64,000 nucleotides of DNA, from positions 349,821-413,820 of the forward strand of contig VXAA01003985.1 of assembly GCA_013399115.1 (NCBI GenBank), written 5' to 3'. Both the position numbers and the translations under genes were made by a program. The notes beneath the pieces were generated by a model. It saw only the letters and a list, made by a program, of their open reading frames with translations, did not search any database and was not told where the DNA came from. The stretch is from Anseranas semipalmata (lineage: Eukaryota > Chordata > Aves > Anseriformes > Anseranatidae). Positions 24,001-37,620 of the stretch are shown one piece after another (the first letter of the stretch is position 1; each line of letters starts with the position of its first letter).

Positions 24001-27000
24001 GGTATAATGACCACATAGTAATACAGGGTGGAAGAACAACTAGTTTTTCCAGCACATACTTTCATAATAGCTTTCTAAGGATTCCTCTTGAAACAAAAGG
24101 CCATTGTTTATGAGCTTATATTCAACACACAGACCTTCAACACGCTTTAGTATTCCATTAAGTTGTCAGAAGCTTTTCTTAGGGGTTGAAAACACATCCT
24201 TCATGAAGGGTTCCTACTGAGGGCTTTTATAATGATTAAAACCACCATTCCTTTTCATTCTTATTCTCCAAGACAAAGCAGCAGACTGCAGTTATTTTTT
24301 TGCATGTATTTGGTTAAAGGTATGAGTACTCAAGGATGAACATTACCACTATCTGAATCTTCATTACATTCTCCATACTCCCACCTTTCAAACAAAACCT
24401 TAAAGGGTTTGTCAGCCTTTAATTGGCTGTATTTCATACCATTCCCTTGAGACACATGAGAAATTGCAAAGTGTATTAACGCTTTATTATAAATAAAATC
24501 AAAACCAGAAGTATAATCAATATAAGCATGCTACATATGTACTTTGTTTCAAAAGATGACAAAGTGAATTGGAGCACCATTTCACACAAATGATCTATGT
24601 TGGCAAGTACATGGGATAAAGAGAAGGGAACGGGGTAGGGAGGGGTGTTGAGATACATGTTCAATAACTTTAAATAGCAAAACCTTCATAATTTTGATTA
24701 AGTTGTGCAAGCTTATACTGCTAAAGTAAAACAATGTCCTATTTCAGGTTGCTATACATTTCTTGAATTGAAATCGGTAAGGAACATGAACACCTTTGGA
24801 AAAAAAGTCAGTCTATTTTTATTTAATTATCTGAGAATATATGCATCTCTAAGAATCTGGGCTCTCAATCCTGTCTTCACTCTTATAATTACTAATTATT
24901 TCATGATGACAGTACCTTTATGCCTTAGCATCTCAACTACTGTACTGAAATGCCCTCAAATACCTCATTTAAGTTTTAGTCTATACATCGTTCATTTCCT
25001 AGCACATACAATTAGATGAACCACACCCACAAAAACTCATTAATTTAGGATTTTTGTTTCCAGCTCTTATTGTTTCAAAACTGTAAGATTAACTTCCATT
25101 TTATACTTTAAATTTCTGTATCAAGAAATACAAGGATGTAGAAAGGAACAAATACCATTTAAATTAATCCTCATTCTTCATATTTCAAAAGAGAATTGGA
25201 TATAGAGGTATAACTGAAGGTTTACACTGTTTTTTCAATTCTTTGAGTTTATCTTTTGTTTGATGGGAGATACTCAGAGTACTCAGATACTCCTTAACAC
25301 AGCATCCCAAATATTTTCTTGGAAACCGAGGGCCTTAACTCTCATATTACTCATATCAATGCAAGTCATGAATAGAACCTCTAGAGTTAGAAACAAACAC
25401 TAAGGAAAATGGTAATTAGCTCCACAGAATTCACTTGAACTATATAAAGATTGACTTTGTCCCGTAAGTCCAGCTTTTTCCTCTTATTTGTATTAGTGAG
25501 ATAAGCCTACTTGCTCCTACACTAGGTGTACTATAACGTGATAAGAGTCTAAATGATTGCTTTTATAGAAGTACCCCAAGGAATACACAAGGAGCACAGA
25601 GCAAGATGCTCTCACCGGGAAGATGACTTGCAGAACAAAGTAGTTCTGCTACTGTTGGAAAAGCTCGGGAAAACAAAAAAGCATCTTGTCAAAACCCACT
25701 CATTAACAGCTTGTCTACATAAACTAGAACAAAAGTAAGTCAAAAGCACTGTGGTCTATAACTACAATTATTTCTGAATAACTATAAAGTTGTTCTGATT
25801 AGATAAAACATAGCTTCTTACCTCCAATAACAGTGGCAATTAATTGGTTGCACAGAGGCATTACTTGCTAAATAAAAACATAAATAATGTTTTGAGAAGT
25901 CTACAACATCATGTAGAAATCCAGCAATACTTCTTCTCAGAGCTATTAAAAAGGTGATGTCAATGGAAATCAAGAAGTGTCACAAATTTTAGTGGCATAG
26001 GGTATACTGGGTGTCTAAAACCAAAAAACAAAACCAAAAAACAAAAAACAAAGTAATGAAAAGTCATGTCTCATCTCACTATGTTATTCCAGACACTGTA
26101 GAAATTAATGTTTTATTGGATTTTATTATAACAGATGTTTATTCAAGTCACCTATAGGTTTATTTTCATAGATGCTGCCTCCTATCCTTATACAAATAAA
26201 TTACAAATAATTTATTTTGAATCAATTGTACAACAGTCTCTCTAGTTCATTCTACTTGTGATTTCACTTACTTTAAAACTGCGTGCCAAAGGACTTAAAT
26301 TTACCATTGCTTATTAACACAGCTTTTTGCAGGATTAATTGGATGTCACCCTTTGTCAGCAAACACGTAAGTGAATTACAATAAAAACCATATGATTTAA
26401 AAGCAACCAAGTCTCCAGGCATTATTTACCGATTTCACTGAAGTTCATAGTCTGAAGCTGAAACAAGGCTATTAAGGACTATCCTTTAAAAAGGATGAAA
26501 GAAAGTTATTATAAATTAAGAACTGGAGAAAAAAAATGGGAGTTTAAAAACACATTAATACTTTTAGTATTTTTAAAGCCACAACTCAGTGTCAAAAGAA
26601 AAAAGAAAAAAAAAGTGGAAGCTAGTGTTCTTTTTGACAAGCTGAACACATTATTTTACATTGCTGAAGTATGTGCTAATTCATGCCTACCTGAAGAAGC
26701 ACAATTTAACCCAGCCAACCACGAGGGAAGTAAAAGACTGATGTTTTGGAAACAGTACCAAAAGCAAAGGAATGATTGACAAGTAGTTAAAAAAATTGCT
26801 CCAGCATATACCATAATTAGTGGTAAAAACAAAATGCATATGCATCCACACTCCACAAAAAAAGTTAATTTAATAATTACATAGTAACTTCAGAACAATG
26901 GATAATGCAAAATATTACCAATAAAGTATAGTTAAACTTATTTTGAGAACCAAAAAAGACAGTGGTTTGAGATTTCCAAAAAAAATTAAAAACATCATTA

Positions 27001-27410
27001 GACATGGAAGCGATTATTTATAGCAAGCTTAAAACACATAGAAAGGATAATAATAGACAGAGGGAGAGGTCTGTCATGATGTTAAAGAGATGTCTCAGAT
27101 TTTGCTGAAATTATCTTAAAACTGAGAATCTCTTTCCAGAGCAAAGCTGTCAGTAAAAGAAAAAAAAAAACACAAAAACAAAAACACAACACACCACAGA
27201 AATGACTCATCATTTAAAGCACACTAACATCTCCACAGATTAAAAGTGCAGTTGGTAAGATCCACTCTCCAACCATGTGCCCTTGAAAGGGAATAAAACC
27301 ACCAGTTTCTCAGAATTTGCTCGCATGAACATGACAAGCCACGTACTACTTCAAGTTGTTCTCTCCTGGGCCAAGAAGCCATTAATGCTCAGCCAAAGAT
27401 TTTGGTAGAC
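21084..27410. other. Unique AT-rich noncoding DNA
   Basis: No gene or known transposable element is supported. A near-duplicate 'agagggaaaaaaaag' occurs twice near 21420-21461. Runs of A occur at 22421-22433 and 27160-27170. An open stretch with good splice-like borders at 25569-25734 is discussed among the findings. Confidence 0.55.
26017..26052 (+). repeat. A-rich simple repeat (aaaacc/aaaaac units)
   Basis: Units of 'aaaccaaaaaacaa' repeat with small changes. This is low-complexity sequence on the A-rich strand. Confidence 0.8.
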
Positions 27411-27490
27411 TCTAGGTGGCCCTCCTTCAGCTGAGGAGGTGGACCAGATGACCTCCAGAGCTCCCTTCCAACCTCAACCATTCTGTGATT
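27411..27490 (+). mobile_element. CR1 LINE 3' tail, plus orientation
   Basis: The sequence 'tctaggtggccctccttcag' leads into 'aggtggaccagatgacctcc', 'agagctcccttccaacctca' and 'accattctgtgatt'. The last 60 bases are very close to the canonical avian CR1 3' end, while the 5' side is short and eroded. Only one octamer of the tail remains. Confidence 0.93.
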
Positions 27491-30199
27491 ATTTAAAGGT
27501 ATGGTCACCATTTTCTTTCATGTTCACTGAAGATTTCATATTTAATCCGCAGTACTATACCATATTTGCTATCTCTACAATAAACAGTAAAATGGCTATT
27601 CATCATTTGGCTACCTGAATTTCTATAAAAAATAGAACACACACACACCTGTCATCTTTTCTGTTGCTTTATAGAGTAGACTGGACATATGATAAATTTA
27701 GGGCTGCACTATTTCTTATCTGATCACTCAGAGAGGAAAAGGGAGACATCAAAATAAGCATAAAATCTGGGATGATTCAACCCACTCTGGGTTACAAAGA
27801 TGAAAGTGGCCAGCTTTTGCTGTCCCCAGATCAGTCTTTCCCCTCTTCCTGCTTATTCCTTTAATGAGTTGTCCTTCATACTCAGAAAAATACTAAGCCT
27901 ATTCATACTTCATGATTAAAAGAGACCATTAAATAACACAAGTCAAAGTGAACATGTTTAAATGAAAATAATGTATTCTTAGAGAATGTGGTTTAGGAAG
28001 CATTCTTTATTGGTATTGGTCAGAGATCACTTGCTATGATAAGCAACAATTTGTTCTCAGTATGTAATTATATAAATGACATAATATGCTCGTTACAAAA
28101 TAAATTCTTGATCTGAGATGTTAGAAGTTCTACAAAGTAAATCAAACCGTTTTTAATTTACTTTTGAAGCAAAATTTTTGGAAATTGAGTAAGATACTCG
28201 TTTTAGACAGCTCTGCGTTACAGGGATCATACAAAGCTCATCTTAGATTAAGATGTGCTGGGAACCTGACCAGAACATCACATTTCATTCAGTTGGGAAA
28301 AAAAAAAAAAAAAAGTGTGGCCTATGAAAGAATAGTTTCCAGCAGGAGATGGATATTCAGAGATTATCCTGTACATACTGCGCTACAAAACAATAGTCTG
28401 TCACAGGCAGCTGGGATATGATGGGAGTGCATTGTAATTGTTTGTGGATATGTGAGTGGCAGCTGGCTGAATCAAGTGGAAAGATAGAAATAGTATATTC
28501 TATTTGGGGGTAAAGGGAATACAATAAAAAGTAGAAGTGTAATTTTTTGCAGCTGCAAAGCTTTTTTTGACAGCTATTCGCTTCCAATCATTTTCAAGTA
28601 ATGCATGAATAGAACAGTCAATGTCATTAAAATAATTTACTAGTCATCAGGAATAATAAATGAATAATTTACTATTCACACACATCTATTGTGAATGTAG
28701 ACACCTAGAACATGTGGTTAGAGACAGCACTCTGCATGCTAACTTGTCAGATGTGATACTGAAATCCACTCCTCAGACAAAGAGTAGTACTGGAGAAGAG
28801 CAGTGACTGTAATAACTTCAGTGATATTTCTCAACCATCTGCCCATGAATTTCTTCACACTGCTCCCAAAATAAATCTTTAGAATTACTAAATGAAATCA
28901 TGTGTTAACATGATGTATCCTAAGCATGATATGAAGGAATGCAGACCTCACACACAGAGACAGCCCATCTGTTGAAAGTAAAAAATACCTGTAGAAAAAG
29001 AAATGTTTAAATCTAATTATTAGCCTTCCAGGGACCGTAGGAAAAAAAGCAAATGGCTCCTTGAGAAGCAAATGCTGCAGGACAGCTGCACAGCTCTGCC
29101 AGGCTGGTCAGAAACCCACTTGCAGCCTCCCAGCGCCAGCTGCCCACATCTGTGCTGGATATCAGCATCAGCCACTACAGGCTGCTGAAATCCACTCTAG
29201 GGCTTTGCCACTCTGAATTTAAAGTGTCATCTGACCAGATGACTGAAATGGCCATCAAGGGATCAGCTTGTCCACAATCCAATGAGGAAACTAAAATTAC
29301 ATAATAATATCTGCATATGTTTAAAAATAAAATCTGGCCAAATGCGATGTTGATCAGCTATGTTACAAAAGCTTATAAAAATATTGAGGGTAAAATGGGC
29401 TTGGCCTTTGAGGCTGGTAAAGAATTGCTAGCATGCATTGCTATGGACTTAAAACATTCAGGAGTTCAAAGTCTACATTCACACTTCACATAAACCATTG
29501 CAAAAGTCTTTGAATTCAAAGAACAGGTGACTTCGTAAAGGAAATTTCAAAGGTTTGCAGGGACCTCTGGATTTTATTCCAACTTCTGAAAGGCTTTTTT
29601 GTGTGCAAGAGAAAGAAATTATTGGCTGCATCAGTTTCTCATACTGTCTTCTCTTTAATCTTCAACTTTATTTAATTATCTTAAGTGACACCAAAATTAA
29701 AAAAAAATACATGAACAAAACCAAAGGACAACTAAGACATTATGCCTACTTTTTAAATTCTATCTCAATTTTAAAACACATGCTTTGAGTATCTATTGAT
29801 CTCCAGTCGAATCTTGCCTATCTATACTCTGAATGCAAAATAGAGATTTGATCCCACATTTAAATTATTAAATGTACTTCTGATTTTTCTAGGATCGTAT
29901 CAGCATCATGGAACCTCACCACAGGAGTAATACAGGAGTCTTGCTTCCATGGTGGGGGAAAAAAGTTTGCGCTGTTTTCATTTCATTCTTAAATACTTAT
30001 CCTGACTCCGTATTTTAGGTTTCTCAGTTTATTCTGCACTTAGAGCAAACAGTACTTGTCTTCATTTCTAAAAAGTGCACTACTATTCCCCCTTAAAATT
30101 AAAATTATGACCTGACAGAAGAAAAAAAATCTACTGGTTAATTTACAAGTATAAAAAAAAAAAGACTATTTTCAGATTTGTTAACAAACTTGCTTTTAA

Positions 30200-30243
30200 A
30201 ATATATATATGTGTATATATACATACATATACACATATACATC
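30200..30243 (+). repeat. AT/ATAC/GT mixed microsatellite
   Basis: The tract begins (AT)n, passes through 'gtgtatatatacatacatat' and ends in 'acacatatacat'. It is largely self-complementary and could fold into a hairpin. Confidence 0.85.
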
Positions 30244-33200
30244 TCTAGCATCTTCTGCTTACATAAAAATTGGCAGAGAAGTAATCACTGAGTTGATACA
30301 GTTTTGTACATCATTTGCAGTATGGGATGGGGGAGGTAAATAACTTTGTGAAGATCCTACCTAACACTTCAGAAATTTCTCTTAAGTAGAGGCAAAAAGA
30401 GTAATGTTCTCAGTTACACAAGCTCCAAGAGAATTGTATAGTTCTTAAATTGCTTTTTCTCCCAACTACGCTAAAAGCACAGTGATCCTACCCCAGCTAT
30501 GAGTGCATTTTCCAGGCACCCATATGTGTAGGCTCATTGTGCTCTTGTGACAACAGAATATACAGACTCTTCTCCTTCCTCCTCTGACTCCCGACAGCTG
30601 AGAAGACCAACAATTTCCCTAAGGTGTATTAACATTCACCTACCAGGAAATTAAGGGAAGAAACAGCAGTTTCTGCTAGCACCACCCTAGTGTCCTCAAA
30701 CACATGAGAGTGATAGATTATGAGGGAGTTTGGAGGACAGTAGTTCTCCATGAAGCTTTCTGATGGAGATTTAATATTCTTGCTTAAGGAGAAACCGAAA
30801 GATAATAAAAACAGAAATGCTAACCTACATTTCAACATTAGCTAATACAACTCCTGTTAAGACTTCGTAATACCTTTCCATAATAATCTTTTCACAGCAT
30901 CACTAAGACATATTTTAGGTTTGTTAGTTCTTATTTGGCAGTTGTTTTTAGCATTTTAGTTCCACATGTCCTTGTTGCTTGTATTTGAATTTCTTTTAAA
31001 CTTTATTTTTCGCTGAAACTAGGGAGGTGACACACATAGCATTTGCTATTATAATAAAAATAATTTTAAAACATTTTGAATACTACATCAATGCTATTCA
31101 TCTATAACTTGGTCTTAATATGCTGCAATGCTAAGAAAAATAGCTTCTGATAATTTCTTTATTCTCTTGTGAAAACTCTGACTTGTATGAAGTGCTAGTT
31201 AAATACACGTATCAGAAGCAATGATTTTTTTTTATTCAAATAAATGAAACACTATATTCACCAAGTCTTATTTGTAATTACATGAACCTGTTCTTTCTAC
31301 ACAAATTATCTAGTTATATTCAAGTACTGTGACAGAGACAAAAACTCTACAGTTTTGGGAAACTGAAATTCTATTTTTGTGAACCATATAAAATGTTTAT
31401 AATCTCACAAATACAGCTGCCAATGTCAGTCCATTTTCTTATCCTATAATTAGTCCAAGGAAATAATGATAATGAGAGAATAAGAAAAAAATGCAGTCTT
31501 AAGAATTTTACCTAATGATGGTCTCTTCTGTTTAGGAAGCACAAAACAGATCAGAAAAAAATCACAACATCTTTTTTTATATTATTAGCAAGTGACTGAA
31601 ATGAAAATCAGGCTTTGCTAATCATTACAGGGGTCCTGTGTTTTATTAAAAATGTACTGTTCTTTCTGTATAGATTAATGTGAAGCACAGTTATTTTTAG
31701 AGATGCTAAGTCAGTCTGAAGGTTAACTAAAAATTCAGGGAAGAATACTAGACTTTTAGTGAAAGCTCAAGGTTTTACTGTTGCTTTTAATGCAAAGCCC
31801 AAATCACATCTCCCTCAGCATAGCCCTTTGAATCAAAGCCAATATCACAATGAAATTAGTTTTGTCCTGCATGTAAATTGGGTCACTCACTTTCAAAGTC
31901 TCATGCTGTACTGTCAAGTGGAAATCTTCAGTGTTTTTTCTAACCGTCACTCAATGGGATTGTAATGAGAATTAGAGAAAATAAAAATTCTACATTAAAA
32001 AAGAGAAGAGTTTAAGAATCAAAATAAATTAGCCTTTGATTGGAAAGCTATGGTTGTTCCCAAATGCCAAACATAGTCAGAAGACTACGAAGTGGAAATA
32101 TGTTCAGTTTATTATCTTGATAAATTCACCTAGAACACTTATTAGCATCTAATACCTAAATCAGAATTTAAATATCAATTGGCTTGGAAAAAAAAAAAAA
32201 AAAGGAAGAAGTACAGAGACTGGGATAGCTATTGCTATTATTAACAGCAAAGTTTTCTATAAAGGAAAACTGTGACCTTGGACACAAGAAAAATGTAAAA
32301 TTCAATACAAGGCTGATTTTTACCTGAATATAAGAGAAATCCGGGCAGGAGCAGGATTACAGACAGATTTTTTTGATAGTTCCTATCTTTTTTCCCCCCA
32401 ATTAGTCTAGACAAAGGAAAGACACATGACTAGGTGTATGTGCTCATATCCTCTTTCTGCATAGAGAATACTAATTTAATGAATTTAATCATTCCCAAGA
32501 GCACAAAATACATGCTTTGGAGGATTGCAATTCTTTTAGGTACTTATTTGACATTACTTCTGGTACCACAGGTCTTGCCTTAAACTTTAAACACTCCAGA
32601 AACCTGTGATACACAACACAAGACACAGGAGCTTAACATTTTATTTGAAAGTGCTCTAAAGACAGACCACCTCAAGCTACTACTGTCAGGTGCCATTCTT
32701 CTATATTCCCTTTCCTAATACATTTTGAGCTTTCCAAAGACTGAATATACTCACCGATTGCTACATAACTTAACTATTACAATAGTCCTCTGATATCCTG
32801 GGAATTACTCCAATAACAAATCACTTAAAATGTTTATTTAAAAATACTGCATATTCACTACTCCAGTTTCTTGCCTGTTTGAAAGCAACTCTTTGTATTT
32901 TAAGAATGAAAATCTTCATATAAAATTTCTCAAAAAATCTGAAATAGCAAGCTACCAAGCTTCACTATCATGTGACAACTAGTGAGATCTTGCTCCTGAC
33001 TCATCCTTCTATGCAACTTCTTCATTCAGGTTTCAGAGAAATCAATACAATTACGTCTGGTTTAAAAGCAAGCAGCATTGGAGAGAATACCTACAAGATA
33101 ACATTGCCTCACTGCTGTTGTTCATTACTTGCAATACATTCATACCACAAGATCTTACTGTACAAGGCAGTTCAGTTAGGTGTGCATCATTATGCAGCAG

Positions 33201-36200
33201 TGACTTCCAGATTGACCAAGCCTCCGTTCTTTCACTAATTTAGTTTTACAGTTCCTTATCTTCTGTGGGAGCCCTTACAAGTTGGTTTCTCACATACAAT
33301 CCAGACTGCCAAGGCACCCACTCTGGAAGATCTGGCAATCTACTAACCCAAAGAATATGAGAACACAGCTTCCAACCAAACATGAAATGGCTTTCACAGG
33401 TTTTATTTACAGAAGGTAAGCATTTCACCTGGATGGTGGAACTTAGCTGCCTTCATAAAACAACGTAGACAGAAACTGTTGATGGGTAGAGAGAACAGTG
33501 TCTGCAACACGTGGTAATCCCCAAGTTAGGCAAAAATAAAGCTCAAAGAAGGAAGGAAACCAAGTCAAGACAAGGCCACAGACCAGATCATTGGAGAGCT
33601 GCAAATGGAGCCCAAATGGCCTTGCTTTACACAACCTAGGTCATGCCACTTCTAAGTCAATGAACAGATAAACCAAATCTAGTTGTTTCAGCATTTTGAA
33701 TAATTTAAGGAACTAGAACATAAAATCCATTTTCTGTAAGTAGAAGTGTCACATAAGCAGTGCCCTGCTCTTTCCTCACAATTAGGTCACTGAAATATGC
33801 TTTGGCTTAAGACCCTGATATTCTCTCCCCTACTAATTCAGGTGTTAGAAAGATGTTCCCATTCTATCAGACACAAGTGTCCAGCTTCAAATACACGTCT
33901 CCGATTTAAAACACAAATTAAAGTGTAAATGTTATTCTATAAATTGACTATTTTCTCAGAGTTGCCACCTGAAACTTCCTATCTCATTATTTATCACTTA
34001 CTACCTTTGTATGTCACAGCACGATTTGTTACTAAAATAAAGATGACCATCATCTCTGCATCAATAAGTCCCTAAGAGCCACATTTTTTTCAGCACGTAG
34101 AAGTGACAGGTTTATCAAACAATATTTCGCTCCCTAATACATACCCTTTATTCATTGCTTTTTCAAAATAAATATTGCAGGCATCCATAGTTCTTGCAAA
34201 GATTTATTAGTTTATCTTCCATAGGCTGTTTCTAGTATGATTACTTTTTTGTGTGGATGAGGATTAAATAGCAAACACATTTGTCCAAATATCTTTACAG
34301 AGCCAATCATCTCTATAAAAGTACAGACCAGCTTACATTATTTATATGTTAATGGTCAGGGTCACACTGCCAAGCCATTTCTAAATTCCTGCTCTATAAA
34401 AGAAAAAGAAAAAAGAAAAAAAATGAACCCTTAAATAATTCAGATATCATTGAAGAGAAATGGGAAAACTTGTTGGGCAAATATCAAAGCAATCTAAAGC
34501 TGGTGTGTGTAGATGACATACTGTGCAGTGACATGAGCAGAGTTATTATTTTGAGAACATTTCTACTTGCACTGCAAAGTTTAATAAACCACTGACTGTG
34601 TAAGGTGTCTTCCACTTATGTTTTTCTTCCTTTCATTTCTACCTATAGTATTTGTAATTCTGAACTTTCCTCCAGTGAATAATGTTTAGTAATTATTGCT
34701 CGACTTTACTGCCCTCCTGAAGTGCAATTAAACAAAATTAATACAAATTCAAGGAGATATATGCATTCAAGTTAAGTGGAAGAAAAAATTTTGCAAGAAC
34801 AAATCACTCAAGAGTCACATACTACACAAGAAGTGCACGCTTAACTTATAAGATAGCATGGTATAGTCCCAAAACCAAAATTTAAAGTCTTAAAAAAGAC
34901 TATCAGGGAGTACAGAAATACTGCAAGCTTTTGTTCTCAAAAGAGATCATTCCTGATGTGTTTAATGGCATCCTTATTAGCTGTAAGTTTAAATTTGACA
35001 CACCACTCCTTTTTCATCGCATGTCATTTAGAGCTCTCCATGGCTCATCTCACCTTCACTGCAACCTTAATTGGAGTGTCTTTGACTTTACTGATAAAGT
35101 CACTGTTCAGGACTTTCCACTTAACCATTTTACTTTCCTTTTCAATATCTTTAAGTTCTGCTCCCCTGAATGATCCAGTTACCAGCTCCAAGATCAAATG
35201 CACTTGGAGGCCAATATATTCATAGGCTCAGGCCAATACAAGCCTAATTTAGATTCTCCATTATTCCTTGAGATTCACAAGCTTAAGTAAAGAACACATT
35301 TAGAAATGCATAGAAAAATTTTGGTACTGCGAGTACAAGTCACAAAACCAACATAAGTGGTTTTCTGCTTAAGTGACTATCAGCACTGATGAAATTCATG
35401 GTCCTCAAAAAATAATAAAGAAAAAAAAAAACAACTTACAGGGTAATTCTTTCCTTTCCAGATAGCTCTCTTGGGTCTTATGCCCAGGAACTTTATTCAG
35501 TATGTACATCAAGTAAACAGTGTTTCTACAAGAAGTTGGAGGTACTGGGACATATCCTATCCTCCTAATACTTTCATCCTGTACACCCATGTCCAGAATT
35601 TTTCCATGAAGTATGCGGGACACCAAGATTCAAACTCTTCTTCTACTTTTCTATATTTAAACCAAGAATAATAGTTTCAGGAAATTGCTCTAAGCCTTCG
35701 GTTAAAAAGGAACCTGGACTCACACCTTTCTCAGTTCTTCTGTTGAAGGTTTTACCTATGCAAACACACCATCCATTTTCACCAGCTCTGAACAGCAGGT
35801 CAAAGAGGTAAGTATGCATCTCTTTCTGAGTCAGCCTAGCTTAAGATGACCTTCAAAGTCTAGATGGAAATAGCCAAATAGCCAGCTCTCATACTACTGA
35901 AAGTTTTCTCAAGACACAAATAGAAAGGCCACTGGTCATCTCCAGTACCACAGGTTCATAGAACTGTACACTTCAGGAAGTCTCTTCACTAAGGAGACTG
36001 TTTTCCCCAACTCAAGTGACTCATCCTAGAATAGAAGAAGGTAGAGGGCCTGTCTCACCATTTTTGTAAGAAAACTGCTTGGTTCGACAATTTCTAGCCT
36101 TCCAAAAAAAAAAAAAAAGAGAGGAAAAAAAATCTTTGAAAATATCCCTCTCATGGTTCCCCTCCAATAATAAACCAGACCACATGGAAAATTTAGGGCT

Positions 36201-36656
36201 TGTTTGTTCTCCAGAATCTTTTAAATCATGGTACTGACTAACACAAAAAAAGGCCGAGTTAAGGAAATAAAAATCCGCAGAACAAAGCGAGTCTCATTTT
36301 AAAATGAGGAAATCATGGTTAGAATTCCCTTTCTTAACCGTGTGGAAGCCTAGCCCACTATGGGGGACTAGAATAATAATAGATACTTGCATCACCTCTC
36401 GAGAAGCCGTAATAATTCCTTTGTTTGCAGCAGCTCTGTGAAAATTGTGCAGCATAAAAGAGAATAATAATGAATCTTTGCTTTCAAATAGCACTTCTTC
36501 CCAGCACAACTGAAAGCATTTTACAAAGAAACTAGTGTCATTCAGATGAGTAACTAACACACAAAAAGAATTTCTAGCCCAAGGATGTGGGTCACACTCA
36601 AGGCTATACTCAAAAAGCCACTGTTCTGAAAAGAAATTATTTCAGTTCTTGTCTTT

Positions 36657-36684
36657 GTCATGACATTCTTTCAGTCATGACTGA
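36657..36684. other. Pair of palindromes sharing GTCATGAC
   Basis: GTCATGAC occurs at 36657-36664. A perfect 14-bp palindrome, TCAGTCATGACTGA, at 36671-36684 contains a second copy of the same 8-mer 17 bases downstream of the first. Two phased copies could be a dimeric binding site, but chance is possible and no function is known. Confidence 0.6.
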
Positions 36685-37561
36685 CACTTTTTCAAGTTAT
36701 TGTGCTCCTTCTCCAATATGCAGAAGTCATGGAAGTTTCACATGCATGTTAAAATAATAGCCGTGAATATGGGAGTCAAACTCAAATGGAGAAAAAATGA
36801 ATAGAAAAGGGTGTTAGAACAGCAAAGGAGCTAAATGACAGTGAGGTACTCATTTCCCCAGAAGAGCCCCAGCTCTGAGCTCAGTTCATCCTCTCAGCTG
36901 ATCCCGTATGATGGGAGTGAAAACTGTATCATAAAGGATTCATATGGTTATGGCATAGGTTAAGACATATTGTACCTTTCACCTAATAAAAGAAACATAA
37001 AAGGAGAGAGCTTTTCAGATCACTGCTCTTCCATATTTATTTCTAACCTTCAGGAACAGAGGCATGGAGCTGCATTCGTTTGGCAGCTAAGTGCGTAAAG
37101 CTGCGTTAATGCACTTTCTCATAGTGTTAAGAATACGAGTCGGAGCTTTTCCACTAGACATTTTTTTTCCTGAATAACCACTGATCTCCCTATCCATAGC
37201 TGCTCCCCAGGCTTTACATTGGATTTGTTATTTTAGCTTGGGGCTGTTATTCCAGATATGCAAGTCACAAAACCTTGAGCTACTGTAGGAAGAAGGAAAA
37301 CCCATGTTTTGCCCTCAGTTATTATGACTTGTCTCTTGGCTACTCTTGTCTCTGTCTGCCCCCACAAACAAGTACTTCAGGCTCAATGGTAGCACCTCTT
37401 CCCACTAGTGTCTTTAAACTGAAGCTGATTCCCTGCAAAGGAAAAGAGTTTTAATCATTTGTGAAGGTACTGATTCATGAAAGTGCCACCAGGCATCTTA
37501 CCAGCCTGACTGAATCATTCCCAGCCACTCCCATCCTGTCTCACACCCCAGTAAAGGGAAA

Positions 37562-37620
37562 GGAAAAAAACAAAACAAAAAACAAAACAACCCCCCCCCA
37601 AAAAAAAAACACAACCACAC
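37562..37620 (+). repeat. Low-complexity A/C tract
   Basis: A series of CAAAA units is followed by nine or more C, ten A and then CA-rich sequence. It creates artefactual glycine- and phenylalanine-rich frames on the minus strand (37498-37689). Confidence 0.85.
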
